NCBI GenBank assembly: GCA_964496075.1
Contig: CAZBXB010000006.1
Span: forward strand, 1-27,236
DNA length: 27,236 nt
Reading direction: 5' to 3'
DNA from: UBA1372 sp964496075
GTDB lineage: Bacteria > Patescibacteriota > Microgenomatia > UBA12405
A program made the translations under genes and the position numbers. The notes beneath the pieces were generated by a model. It was not told where the DNA came from. It saw only the letters and a list, made by a program, of their open reading frames with translations, and made no database searches. This document shows positions 1 to 7,783 of the stretch, in pieces. Numbering within the stretch: position 1 is the stretch's first letter; every line of letters begins with the position of its first letter.

Positions 1-860
1 AATATTAAGTTGATTACCCCCAAATACTTTATTTGCCCTAGTTTTTTAATATAAGCTCCATATTTTTTACTGTCTAGTAGTTTGCCAAAGTCATTATTAG
101 CCAAAGTCACAAAACATCTATCAAATGTCATTTTTTTATCTTCTACTCTTATTTCAACCCCGCCACCATTATTGCATATCGCCTTAACTGCACTTCCCAC
201 CATAATTTGCCCACCCATTTTTTTAATTTGATTAGCTAGTTTTTTTATTAACAACTCAAAACTTCCATCCATATATCCCAGTTTTTCTACCCCCGCTTCT
301 TTTGATCCACCCCGACTATTTAGTCTGGCCCATAGCCAAGCCATAGATATTTGTCTGTAATTCTTACCAAATTTTGACCTTAACAGTGGTTCCCAGATAA
401 CCCTATAAGATGCCTTTCCGGCCATCTTCTTCATATACGTCTCAGCTGTAATTTTTTCCAAATTTTTCCAATCAGATCTCTTTTGAAGATAAAGACTGAT
501 CACGCCTGTTCTGATTCTATCCGGTAGCGGTATTGGCCTAAACTTAAGCAAATCCATCGCTCCACCGAAAGGCCAAAAAGTGTCGTTCCAAAAAAGAGAC
601 ATACTTGACTTATACCAACCGAGCTTTTTAGCCAATCCTAACTCATCTATTAACTTAATAATATGTTTGTCACTTTTAAAAATATGATGATATGTTTTCT
701 CCAATTTAACTCCACCCAGGTTAAAACAAGCCAAAAGCCCACCCAAGTCCTTTTCTTTTTCAATCACAACTACGCTCTCACCTCGCTTACATAGCCGATA
801 CGCCAAACACAAACCGGCCACCCCACCTCCAATAATTACATTTTTTTTATCTTTTATCAT
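1..860 (-). CDS. FAD-dependent oxidoreductase, amine-oxidase/protoporphyrinogen-oxidase-like (partial, C-terminus beyond window)
   Basis: Translating the minus strand from the ATG at 860 gives 286 uninterrupted codons running off the left edge, so only the N-terminal part is visible. Residues 8-16 read VIIGGGVAG, a Rossmann dinucleotide fold with GxGxxG at Gly11, Gly13 and Gly16. A glutamate near residue 34 ends the second strand (VVVIEKEKDLGG), as in proteins that bind the FAD ribose. This layout is known from the COG1232-type flavoprotein group (HemY-like, UDP-galactopyranose-mutase-like and amine oxidase relatives). The substrate cannot be read from the sequence. No haem pathway genes are nearby, so a haem role is not supported. 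In CPR genomes such proteins often sit in cell-surface sugar or lipid loci, but the relevant neighbours lie outside the window. There is no Shine-Dalgarno upstream. A perfect TATAAT lies 24 bases before the start codon. Confidence 0.8.
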   Translation of the reverse strand, partial: MIKDKKNVIIGGGVAGLCLAYRLCKRGESVVVIEKEKDLGGLLACFNLGGVKLEKTYHHIFKSDKHIIKLIDELGLAKKLGWYKSSMSLFWNDTFWPFGGAMDLLKFRPIPLPDRIRTGVISLYLQKRSDWKNLEKITAETYMKKMAGKASYRVIWEPLLRSKFGKNYRQISMAWLWARLNSRGGSKEAGVEKLGYMDGSFELLIKKLANQIKKMGGQIMVGSAVKAICNNGGGVEIRVEDKKMTFDRCFVTLANNDFGKLLDSKKYGAYIKKLGQIKYLGVINLI

Positions 861-880
861 TGTAAAATTACAAACTGCTA

Positions 881-890
881 TGATATTATA
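881..890. promoter_or_regulatory. Overlapping divergent -10 elements for fusA (+) and the oxidoreductase (-)
   Basis: On the plus strand 881-889 reads TGATATTAT, an extended -10 (TG-N-TATTAT) pointing toward fusA, with a leader of about 55 bases. On the minus strand 885-890 reads TATAAT, a perfect -10 pointing toward the oxidoreductase. Neither has a convincing -35. The two boxes share five bases, so polymerase could not occupy both at once. This is a sequence-based prediction only. Confidence 0.5.
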
Positions 891-950
891 GACACTGTCC
901 TTATCCAAGCAAAATGTACATCTAAATATATTATCAAAAAAAACAAATTA

Positions 951-3065
951 ATGGCTGATATTAAAAAAACAAAAAGAGACTTACCTGTCGATAAAGTTAG
1001 AAACATCGGCGTTATTGCCCATATTGATGCTGGCAAAACAACCACCACTGAAAGAATTCTGTTTTACACCGGCAAGATTCACAAAATGGGTTCAATAGAC
1101 GATGGTACCACTACTACTGACACTATGATTCAGGAGAGGGAGAGAGGTATTACTATACAATCTGCTTGTATTACTACTTTTTGGAAAGACCACCGCTTCA
1201 ATATTATCGACACTCCCGGACATGTTGACTTTACCGCTGAAGTTGAAAGATCTCTGCGTGTTCTTGATGGTGCCGTTATGGTCTTCGACGGTAATGCTGG
1301 CGTTCAGGCCCAATCAGAAACTGTTTGGCGACAAGCCGACAAGTACGGTGTACCCAGAATTGCTTTTGTTAACAAGATGGATAAAGTTGGCTCAGATTTC
1401 AACATGGTCCTTGACAGCATTAAAGACAAACTAAAAGCTCCGGTTATACCTATGGTTTTACCCATTGGTCTTGAACATGACTTTAAAGGGGTTATTGACC
1501 TTATGACTCAAAAGATGCTTATTTGGGACAAGGACGATCAAGGTGTCGACTACTCCATTTCTGATATTACCCCCGAATACAAGCAACAAGCTGATATGGC
1601 TAGAAACCAAATGGTTGAGCTCATTTCTGGCGAAGATGAATCCCTAACGGCTAAGTTCTTAAATGACCAAGATATCAGTATTGAAGAGCTTAAGGCGGCA
1701 CTCAGAACGGCCACTATTAACAAAAAACTATTTCCGGTTTATTGTGGTTCTGCCTGGAGAAATAAAGCTGTCCAGACCGTCTTAGATGCTATTGTTGACT
1801 ACTTGCCCTCCCCTATAGATTTGCCACCAATTGAAGGCTTTGATCCTCAAACTGAAGAAGTTTTGTTCAGAAAACCCTCAAATGAAGTTCCCCTATCTGC
1901 TCTTTTATTCAAAGTTCAGTCCGACCCCCATGTTGGTACTCTTTCTTACGTTCGTATTTACTCTGGTGTTTTAGACAGCGGTTCCGAAGTTTACAATCCC
2001 ACCCAACAAACTAAAGAAAGGATCGGTCGTCTTTTACTCATGCATGCCGACAAAAGAGAAAATATCGATCAAGGTTATGCTGGTGAAATTGTTGCTTGTA
2101 TTGGTCTAAAAGAATCAAAAACAGGCGATACTCTTTGCGATATCAATCAACCAATTTCACTTTCACCCATCCAATTCTCTGACCCGGTTATCTCACTTGC
2201 TATCGAGCCTGGCAGTAAAGACGATCAAGAGAAAATGAGCACAGCCTTAAACAAATTAGCCAGCGAAGATCCCACTTTTAAAGTTAGTTATAACCAAGAA
2301 ACAGGTCAAACCATTATTGCCGGCATGGGTGAGCTTTACCTAGACATTGTGGTCGATAGACTCAAGCGCGAATTTGGTGTTAATGTCAAGACAGGCCAGC
2401 CTCAAGTCGCCTACAAAGAAACAGCCTCAATTCCGGCTGATGGTGAAGGAAAGTACATTCACCAAAGCGGTGGTCGCGGTCAATATGGTCATTGTAAAAT
2501 CAAAATTGAGCCCAAAAATAGGGGAGAAGGTTATGAATATGTCAATGCCGTTAAGGGCGGTACCATTCCTGCCAATTTTATTCCTTCAATCCAAAAAGGT
2601 GTCAAAGAAACTATGGCTAATGGTATTATTGCCGGTTACCCCATCGTTGATTTAAAAGTAACCGTCTATGACGGCAGTTATCACGATGTTGATTCTTCCG
2701 ACATGGCTTTTAAAATCGCCGGTTCTTATGCCATCAAAGACGCTTTTGCTCATGCTAAGCCGGTCTTGCTCGAGCCTATTATGAAGATGGAAGTCAATGC
2801 CCCCAGTGAGTACATGGGTACAGTTATTGGCGATCTTTCCAGTCGAAGAGGTCAGATCAACAGTACCAAAGAGGAAAAAGGTTTTGCTATTATCGACGCC
2901 GAAATTCCACTTGAGGCGGTTCGCGGTTATGCCACCGTCATTCGAAGTTTGACTCAGGGTAGAGGATCCTTCTATATGGAGCCAAAGTGTTATCGGCAAG
3001 TGCCCGCTAGTATCCAAGAAGAAATCGTTGGTAAATATTCAGGTGAAAATAGTCAAAAAGATTAA
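951..3065 (+). CDS. fusA: Translation elongation factor G
   Basis: This 704-residue GTPase drives ribosomal translocation after peptide bond formation, and with recycling factor it splits post-termination ribosomes. All GTPase motifs are visible: P-loop AHIDAGKT at 23-30, switch I ERERGITI at 62-69, DTPGH at 87-91 and NKMD at 141-144. Domains II to V follow, and the length matches bacterial EF-G (about 700). The start at 951 gives the usual short lysine-rich N-terminus before VRNIGVIAHIDAGKT. No Shine-Dalgarno precedes it; the upstream bases are A-rich. In the classical str operon rpsL and rpsG precede fusA. Here a divergent oxidoreductase does, so rpsL and rpsG must lie elsewhere. fusA and tuf remain adjacent, separated by 116 bases that hold a tuf promoter. 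Confidence 0.98.
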   Translation: MADIKKTKRDLPVDKVRNIGVIAHIDAGKTTTTERILFYTGKIHKMGSIDDGTTTTDTMIQERERGITIQSACITTFWKDHRFNIIDTPGHVDFTAEVERSLRVLDGAVMVFDGNAGVQAQSETVWRQADKYGVPRIAFVNKMDKVGSDFNMVLDSIKDKLKAPVIPMVLPIGLEHDFKGVIDLMTQKMLIWDKDDQGVDYSISDITPEYKQQADMARNQMVELISGEDESLTAKFLNDQDISIEELKAALRTATINKKLFPVYCGSAWRNKAVQTVLDAIVDYLPSPIDLPPIEGFDPQTEEVLFRKPSNEVPLSALLFKVQSDPHVGTLSYVRIYSGVLDSGSEVYNPTQQTKERIGRLLLMHADKRENIDQGYAGEIVACIGLKESKTGDTLCDINQPISLSPIQFSDPVISLAIEPGSKDDQEKMSTALNKLASEDPTFKVSYNQETGQTIIAGMGELYLDIVVDRLKREFGVNVKTGQPQVAYKETASIPADGEGKYIHQSGGRGQYGHCKIKIEPKNRGEGYEYVNAVKGGTIPANFIPSIQKGVKETMANGIIAGYPIVDLKVTVYDGSYHDVDSSDMAFKIAGSYAIKDAFAHAKPVLLEPIMKMEVNAPSEYMGTVIGDLSSRRGQINSTKEEKGFAIIDAEIPLEAVRGYATVIRSLTQGRGSFYMEPKCYRQVPASIQEEIVGKYSGENSQKD

Positions 3066-3074
3066 TTTCCCGCC

Positions 3075-3103
3075 TTGCAAAGCCAGTCTTAAGTTGATAA
3101 AAT
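3075..3103 (+). promoter_or_regulatory. Predicted sigma-70-type promoter for tuf and the downstream ribosomal operon
   Basis: TTGCAA at 3075-3080 and TAAAAT at 3098-3103 are separated by exactly 17 bases, and TG at 3095-3096 makes an extended -10. Predicted transcription would start near 3110 and leave a leader of about 70 bases. Short hairpins are possible in that leader, for example TGCC/GGCA around 3149-3162, before the AAAGGAG Shine-Dalgarno. This is the best-formed promoter at the head of the block and may drive tuf plus the S10-spc genes, since only 9 bases separate tuf from rpsJ. Confidence 0.6.
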
Positions 3104-3181
3104 CATAAAGTCCCAAAGACTCGACTATTATTAGTTAAAAAACTGCCCCCCAAGGCAATTATATTTTAAAGGAGTAAAAAA

Positions 3182-4354
3182 ATGGCTGACAAATTTGTTA
3201 GAAATAAACCCCATGTAAACGTTGGTACTATTGGCCACGTTGACCATGGCAAAACGACCTTAAGTGCCGCTATTGCTAAAGTTCAAGGTAATCCAAAATC
3301 TTATCAAGACATTGCTAAAGGCGGTACGGTTAGAGATGCCAATAAGATTGTTACTATTGCTATTTCCCATCTCGAATACGAAACAGACAAGAGACACTAT
3401 GCTCACATTGACTGTCCCGGACATGCCGACTATATCAAAAACATGATTACCGGTGCTGCTCAAATGGACGGTGCTATTTTAGTAGTTTCAGCTCCGGATG
3501 GCCCCATGCCTCAAACCAGAGAGCATGTACTTTTAGCCAAGCAAGTTAACGTTCCGGCTTTAGTAGTCTATTTAAACAAAGTCGATCTGGTTGAAGATCC
3601 TGAGTTTTTAGATCTGGTTGAGATGGAAGTTAGAGAACTTCTTACTAAATACGGTTATCCGGGTGATGACATTCCAATCATCCGAGGTTCAGCTCTAAAA
3701 GCTCTTGAAGGAGACGAAAAAGCTATCGAATCTATCAAAAAATTGATGGAAGCCTTAGATGCCAGTATTCCTGAGCCAAAAAGAGAACTCGATAAGCCCT
3801 TTTTAATGCCAATAGAAGATGTCTTCTCTATCAAAGGTAGAGGCACAGTTGCTACCGGCAGAATTGAAAGGGGTGTTATTAAGGTCAATGAAGAAGTCGA
3901 GGTTGTCGGTCTTCGCGATACCAAGAAAACCGTTGTCACCGGAGTCGAAATGTTCCACAAATCTCTTGATCAAGGTCAAGCCGGAGACAATGTCGGTATT
4001 CTATTGCGGGGTGTTGAAAAGACCGATATCGAAAGAGGTCAAGTCTTGGCCAAGCCCGGTACAATTACTCCTCATACCAAATTTAATGCCAAAATCTATC
4101 TTCTCAAAAAAGAAGAAGGTGGTAGACATACCCCCATCTTCCCCGGATATAGACCACAGGTATTCGTTGGTACTACCGATGTTACCGGTAATGTTGAGCT
4201 ACCAAAAGGCACTGACATGATCATGCCTGGCGATAATGCTGACGTTACGGTTTCTCTTATTAAGCCTATTGCTATGGAAAAAGGCCAAAGGTTTGCAATC
4301 AGAGAAGGTGGTTTAACAGTTGGTGCAGGAGCCATAACCGAAATTATTGAGTAA
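3182..4354 (+). CDS. tuf: Translation elongation factor Tu
   Basis: This 390-residue GTPase delivers aminoacyl-tRNA to the ribosomal A site. GHVDHGKT (18-25), DCPGH (77-81, with the catalytic histidine 81), an NKVD motif and the domain II/III signatures (GRGTVATGRIERG; GGRHTPIFPGYRPQ) are all present. The switch I/effector loop is unusual. The family's ARGITINTS is replaced by a divergent stretch at residues 41-62 containing NKIVTIAIS, about three residues shorter than in E. coli. The arginine, glycine and following polar residues are lost, but the Mg-binding threonine (Thr58 here) appears kept. A strong Shine-Dalgarno AAAGGAG lies at 3168-3174, seven bases before ATG. Its own promoter is predicted at 3075-3103. 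rpsJ follows after 9 bases. Confidence 0.98.
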   Translation: MADKFVRNKPHVNVGTIGHVDHGKTTLSAAIAKVQGNPKSYQDIAKGGTVRDANKIVTIAISHLEYETDKRHYAHIDCPGHADYIKNMITGAAQMDGAILVVSAPDGPMPQTREHVLLAKQVNVPALVVYLNKVDLVEDPEFLDLVEMEVRELLTKYGYPGDDIPIIRGSALKALEGDEKAIESIKKLMEALDASIPEPKRELDKPFLMPIEDVFSIKGRGTVATGRIERGVIKVNEEVEVVGLRDTKKTVVTGVEMFHKSLDQGQAGDNVGILLRGVEKTDIERGQVLAKPGTITPHTKFNAKIYLLKKEEGGRHTPIFPGYRPQVFVGTTDVTGNVELPKGTDMIMPGDNADVTVSLIKPIAMEKGQRFAIREGGLTVGAGAITEIIE

Positions 4355-4363
4355 AAATCATAT

Positions 4364-4687
4364 ATGGCCAGCGGTAACCGAATTAGAATCAAACTAAAAT
4401 CATTTGATCACCGTATCATTGATCAAGCAGCTTCAAAGATAATTGAATCTGCGGTTACCGCTGGTGCCAAAGTCAATGGCCCTATTCCTCTGCCTACCAA
4501 AAAGAAACTTATAACTATCTTAAAAAGTCCACACGGTGATAAAAATGCCAGAGACCATTTTGAGATTTTGACACACAAAAGGCTAATTGATGTAAACATC
4601 GGCAACAAAACCAATAGTCTAAAAATTATTGATAGTCTTCAGCACCTAGATCTACCGGCCGGTGTTCAAGTCGAAGTTAAAATGTAA
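4364..4687 (+). CDS. rpsJ: 30S ribosomal protein S10 (uS10)
   Basis: The 107-residue product matches the usual S10 length (about 102-105). It carries the family pattern IRIKLKSFDHRIIDQAASKI near the N-terminus, then GPIPLPTKK and the HFEILTHKRLIDV segment that forms the long loop entering the 30S head. In other bacteria S10 also acts with NusB in antitermination; whether it does here cannot be seen. It is the first gene of the S10 cluster, 9 bases after tuf and 8 bases before rplC. No Shine-Dalgarno is evident, so translation probably depends on coupling to tuf. Confidence 0.97.
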   Translation: MASGNRIRIKLKSFDHRIIDQAASKIIESAVTAGAKVNGPIPLPTKKKLITILKSPHGDKNARDHFEILTHKRLIDVNIGNKTNSLKIIDSLQHLDLPAGVQVEVKM

Positions 4688-4695
4688 GCAAACTC

Positions 4696-5325
4696 ATGAT
4701 TTCTGGATTTATTGTAAAAAAACTCAACAGCACTAGATTATTTGATGAAAATGATAACATGCGCTCCGGTACAGTTTGTCAGGCATCCGATCTGGCTTTG
4801 ACCCAAGTTAAGACTGACAAGACTGACTCCTATACATCCCTTCAATTTGCCTATGGCTCAAAGAAAAATCAAACCAAGCCTATTCTGTCTAAATTAAAAA
4901 AACTTAAAATTAAAACTATTCCCAAAGGTTTCGTCGAATTTTCTCAAACCGACGACACTAAATTATCTCCTGGAGACCTGGTCAGCTTCGACCAGGTTTT
5001 TTCTGTTGGCCAAACTGTTGACGCTACCGGCAAATCAAAAGGTCGCGGTTTTGCCGGTGTCATCAAAAGACATGGTTTTCACCAGCAACCCGTTACTCGT
5101 GGAGCTTCCGACAGAACCAGAGCTCCCGGTTCGATTGGCGCTCAAACCCCAGGCAAGGTTGTTAAAGGTAAAAAAATGCCGGGACATTTTGGTAATAAAA
5201 CCGCTACAGTTAAAAATCTAAAAGTACTTCAATTTGATAAAGATAAAAAACAGGTTATAATCTCTGGATCTCTGCCGGGTCATAAAAACTCCTGGTTAAT
5301 AATCAAAAAACAACATGAAAGTTAA
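4696..5325 (+). CDS. rplC: 50S ribosomal protein L3 (uL3)
   Basis: This 209-residue early-assembly protein of the large subunit sends a loop toward the peptidyl transferase centre. Diagnostic stretches are VDATGKSKGRGFAGVIKRHGF followed by the loop with APGSIGAQTPGKVVKGKKMPGHFG and then KNLKVL. The loop reads GSIGAQTPGKV, slightly shorter than the E. coli GSIGQNQTPGRV. The N-terminal part (about residues 20-95) is divergent and lysine-rich, as often seen in L3. The gene overlaps the start of rplD by 11 bases, consistent with translational coupling in the S10 operon. Confidence 0.97.
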   Translation: MISGFIVKKLNSTRLFDENDNMRSGTVCQASDLALTQVKTDKTDSYTSLQFAYGSKKNQTKPILSKLKKLKIKTIPKGFVEFSQTDDTKLSPGDLVSFDQVFSVGQTVDATGKSKGRGFAGVIKRHGFHQQPVTRGASDRTRAPGSIGAQTPGKVVKGKKMPGHFGNKTATVKNLKVLQFDKDKKQVIISGSLPGHKNSWLIIKKQHES

Positions 5326-5956
5326 TCTTTACGATCTAAAAAGTCAGAAAATCGATCAAGTCAGCCTCAAAAAGGAGGTCTTTGACTCTAAAATCAATCA
5401 AGATCTTCTATCTCAGGCTGTCAGGGTTTACCTTTTTAATCAAAGAAAAGCACATCCGCTTGCCAAAGGTCGATCTCAGGTAGCTGGAAGTACCAGAAAA
5501 ATTTGGGCTCAAAAAGGCACAGGTCGAGCCAGACACAGCGATATGAGAGCCCCTATTTTTGTTGGTGGTGGAGTTGCACACGGACCTAAAGGTAATCAAA
5601 ACTACCATCTAAAATTAAATAAGAAAATGGCAAAACTAGCCGTCAGATCAGCCTTGTCTCAGTTTGCCAAAGACAGTCATATTTTAGCTGTTTCTGATTT
5701 AGAAAAAATAAAAATAAAAACCAAACAAGCACTTGATTTAATAAATTCACTAAAAAAAATAGATAAAAATCTATCTTCTTCAAAAAAAATAGCCCTAATT
5801 ATTAATTCCGACAATAAAAACGCCAAACAAGCCTTCAAAAATTTGTCAGATATTGACCTTTTATACACCAACTCTCTAAACACCTATCAACTCTTAAATC
5901 ATAATTTTCTAATTTTTAGCCAAAACTCTTTAGATTTTGTTAACAAAAACAAATGA
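5315..5956 (+). CDS. rplD: 50S ribosomal protein L4 (uL4)
   Basis: The 213-residue product lines the nascent peptide exit tunnel. The extended tunnel loop is clear: KGRSQVAGSTRKIWAQKGTG, then RARHSDMRAPIFVGGGVAHGP, at about residues 49-90. The C-terminal Rossmann-like half is present but divergent and very rich in lysine, asparagine and leucine. In E. coli L4 represses its own operon by acting on the S10 leader. There is no comparable leader here because tuf is only 9 bases upstream, so that control is unlikely in the same form. It ends with TGA overlapping the rplW ATG (ATGA), which also shows that UGA is a stop in this organism. Confidence 0.97.
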   Translation: MKVNLYDLKSQKIDQVSLKKEVFDSKINQDLLSQAVRVYLFNQRKAHPLAKGRSQVAGSTRKIWAQKGTGRARHSDMRAPIFVGGGVAHGPKGNQNYHLKLNKKMAKLAVRSALSQFAKDSHILAVSDLEKIKIKTKQALDLINSLKKIDKNLSSSKKIALIINSDNKNAKQAFKNLSDIDLLYTNSLNTYQLLNHNFLIFSQNSLDFVNKNK

Positions 5957-6258
5957 CTATAGACGCTAACAAGATTATCATTTCACCCATTCAGACCGAG
6001 AAATCTCTTTCTGATAGAGCTCGAAATAAGTACCATTTTTGGGTCAACTACAAAGCCAATAAGTATCAGATAAGCCAGGCTTTTACCGCCATTTTTAATA
6101 TAAAGCCTCTTTCCGTCAACACCAGTCTGGATAGAAGCCGATCAAAGTTTAGCTTAAGGACTAAAAATCAAGTTAAGTCAGGTAATTCCAAAAAAGCAAT
6201 TATTACTCTATCTTCTAAGGATAAAATTGATATTTTGACAGTTAAAAAACAAAAATGA
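5953..6258 (+). CDS. rplW: 50S ribosomal protein L23 (uL23)
   Basis: The 101-residue product sits beside the exit tunnel and is the docking site for trigger factor and SRP in bacteria. The pattern IISPIQTEKS near residue 9 and KYHFWVNYKANKYQISQAF (about 25-43) is typical of the family. The length agrees (about 95-100). It overlaps rplD by ATGA and ends in TGA that overlaps the start of rplB in the same way, so three consecutive genes are coupled through 4-base overlaps. Confidence 0.95.
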   Translation: MTIDANKIIISPIQTEKSLSDRARNKYHFWVNYKANKYQISQAFTAIFNIKPLSVNTSLDRSRSKFSLRTKNQVKSGNSKKAIITLSSKDKIDILTVKKQK

Positions 6259-7016
6259 GTTACTACAAAAATAGATTATTAACTATCAAAAAGAAAAAAA
6301 GTGGTAGGGACGCAACTGGTCATATCTCAGTCAGACACCAAGGCGGTCAACACAAAAGGTTTTTACGAAACATCGACTGGAACAGGAACAAACTCGATAT
6401 TCCCGCTAAAGTTACTGGTATTGAATATGATCCCAATCGTACCGCCTTTGTTGCTCTAATTGTTTATGCTGATGGTCAAAAAAATTATATCTTGGCTCCT
6501 CAAAAACTAAAAATCGGCGATACCATTATTTACTCTCCTAAAGCCGATATTAAACCCGGCAACTGTCTTCACCTCAAAAATGTTCCCGTTGGTGTCCCCA
6601 TCCACTGTCTCGAAATCACTCCCGGTAAAGGTGCCCAAATGGTCAAAAGCGCCGGTGCTGCTGCCTACGTTGAAAGTATCGATGGCGACAAAGTCGCTGT
6701 TAAGTTGCCTTCTTCCGAAGTTAGAATATTTCATGCTAATTCTAAAGCTACTATCGGTCAATTAAGTAATGTCGATCTGGCCAACACCAAACTAAGAAAA
6801 GCTGGTGATAGTAGGCGCCGAGGTATTAGGCCAACAGTCAGAGGCGTGGCTCAACATCCCGATTCACACCCACACGGAGGCGGTGAAGGTAGAAGCAGTA
6901 TTGGTATGCATCCAAAAACTCCTTGGGGTAAAGTAGCTCTGGGCAAAAAGACCCGTAAAAAGAAAAAACATTCCAACAGATTAATTGTTAAACAAAGAAA
7001 AAGAAAAAATGAGTAG
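6255..7016 (+). CDS. rplB: 50S ribosomal protein L2 (uL2), shortened N-terminus
   Basis: L2 binds domain IV of 23S rRNA and supports subunit association and peptidyl transfer. The core is intact: ISVRHQGGQHKRFLRNIDW near residues 24-42 and the signature DSHPHGGGEGRSSIG near residue 205, which contains the histidine equivalent to E. coli His229. At 253 residues it is some 20 shorter than the usual 273-276. The missing part is the N-terminal tail (normally with a YKPTTNGRR-type motif). The ATG overlaps the rplW stop (ATGA), and no better upstream start exists, so the short N-terminus looks real. The 3' end overlaps rpsS by 8 bases. Confidence 0.97.
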   Translation: MSYYKNRLLTIKKKKSGRDATGHISVRHQGGQHKRFLRNIDWNRNKLDIPAKVTGIEYDPNRTAFVALIVYADGQKNYILAPQKLKIGDTIIYSPKADIKPGNCLHLKNVPVGVPIHCLEITPGKGAQMVKSAGAAAYVESIDGDKVAVKLPSSEVRIFHANSKATIGQLSNVDLANTKLRKAGDSRRRGIRPTVRGVAQHPDSHPHGGGEGRSSIGMHPKTPWGKVALGKKTRKKKKHSNRLIVKQRKRKNE

Positions 7017-7281
7017 AAGCGCAAAAAAGGGACCATACATTGATCCAAAACTAGTCAAAAAGATTGACAATAAAGTCAAGGAGCCTATCCGTACCTGGGC
7101 ACGTGCCAGCCAAATTCCACCATCTTTTGTTGGTCATACTTTTGAAGTTCACAACGGTAGAGCCTTTATTAAAGTTTATATAACCGAAGATATGGTTGGT
7201 CACCATTTAGGTGAATTTTCTCCTACCAGAACCTTTAAAGGTCACGGCCGTGTAGTTAAAAGAACAATTGAAAAGACATAA
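7009..7281 (+). CDS. rpsS: 30S ribosomal protein S19 (uS19)
   Basis: The 90-residue product belongs to the 30S head and contacts S13 and the A-site finger. MSRSAKKGPYIDPKLVKKI at the N-terminus and TFEVHNGRAFIKVYITEDMVGHHLGEFSPTR further on are textbook S19. The ATG at 7009 gives the conserved SRS-KKGP start; an upstream in-frame TTG at 6985 would add eight residues from inside rplB and is rejected. The gene overlaps rplB by 8 bases and is followed by rplV with the junction TAACATG. Confidence 0.97.
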   Translation: MSRSAKKGPYIDPKLVKKIDNKVKEPIRTWARASQIPPSFVGHTFEVHNGRAFIKVYITEDMVGHHLGEFSPTRTFKGHGRVVKRTIEKT

Positions 7282-7282
7282 C

Positions 7283-7699
7283 ATGCCACTAAAAACTAAC
7301 AAAACTACTACTAAACCTACACCAGCCGTCAATCCGGTCGCCAAGCAGGTTGAAGTAAAAACTATAAGATATTTAGATAAAAATGTTAAAATGTCTCCAC
7401 GAAAACTAAGACTGATCGCCAATCTTGTCAAAAAGATGAAGCCACAAGTGGCTCTCAATCATTTGCAAATTGCCAATAGCAGATCGTCTCGGATTTTAAC
7501 CAAAGCCATAAAAACTGCCATAGCCGATGCCACCAACAACCACAGTTTGGTCCAAGACAGTCTGGTTTTTGCTTCAATTTTGGTTGGAGACGGTATTAGG
7601 TATAAGAGAATGGACAAGTCTCATAGTTCCAGATTTTCCAGAGGCCTAATTCAAAAAAGACACAGTCACTTAACCATATTTATTAAAGGAAATAAGTAA
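7283..7699 (+). CDS. rplV: 50S ribosomal protein L22 (uL22)
   Basis: The 138-residue product lines the exit tunnel. The core KNVKMSPRKLRLIANLVKKM at about residues 33-52 and the beta-hairpin ending in KRHSHLTIFI identify the family. It has an N-terminal extension of about 25 threonine-, lysine- and proline-rich residues compared with the usual 110-residue L22. The chosen ATG follows the rpsS stop by one base (TAACATG). A TTG 15 bases upstream is in frame but unlikely. Unusually for this operon, 84 non-coding bases follow before rpsC. Confidence 0.96.
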   Translation: MPLKTNKTTTKPTPAVNPVAKQVEVKTIRYLDKNVKMSPRKLRLIANLVKKMKPQVALNHLQIANSRSSRILTKAIKTAIADATNNHSLVQDSLVFASILVGDGIRYKRMDKSHSSRFSRGLIQKRHSHLTIFIKGNK

Positions 7700-7783
7700 T
7701 GAAGTTTATAAATTTAAATAATAATCAATTCAGGTTTTTAAATTACTTGAAAATTGAATATTGTAAATTGGAAATTTAAAAAA
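7700..7783. other. AT-rich 84-base spacer with terminal inverted repeat between rplV and rpsC
   Basis: Most junctions in this operon are 0-10 bases, but this one is 84 bases and almost entirely A and T. It contains TTTTTAAATT at 7735-7744 and its exact reverse complement AATTTAAAAA at 7773-7782, enclosing 28 bases with ATTGAATATTGTAAATTGG. The right arm ends one base before the rpsC ATG, so the hairpin could affect its start. It has no ORF. It may be a small dispersed repeat or an insertion scar; this cannot be decided from one copy. Confidence 0.6.

Noticed and set aside
1092..1313. Antisense and out-of-frame ORFs of 60-130 codons throughout the ribosomal block
   Set aside because: They lie inside genes of certain identity, lack start signals and show no family pattern; they are frame shadows.
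3149..3170. Intrinsic terminator between fusA and tuf
   Set aside because: TGCC/GGCA gives only a four-pair stem and the following ATTATATTTT is not a clean T run; it is more likely just part of the tuf leader.
5954..6258. UGA recoding (as in Gracilibacteria or Absconditabacteria)
   Set aside because: TGA ends rplD, rplW and rplQ at the expected lengths, so it acts as a stop.
7754..7783. Longer forms of rpsC, rplV, rpsS, rplF, rplQ, rpoA and rpsM using upstream TTG or internal starts
   Set aside because: The family N-termini (for example MGQKVNP for S3) begin at the later ATG, and the extra residues come from neighbouring genes or spacers.
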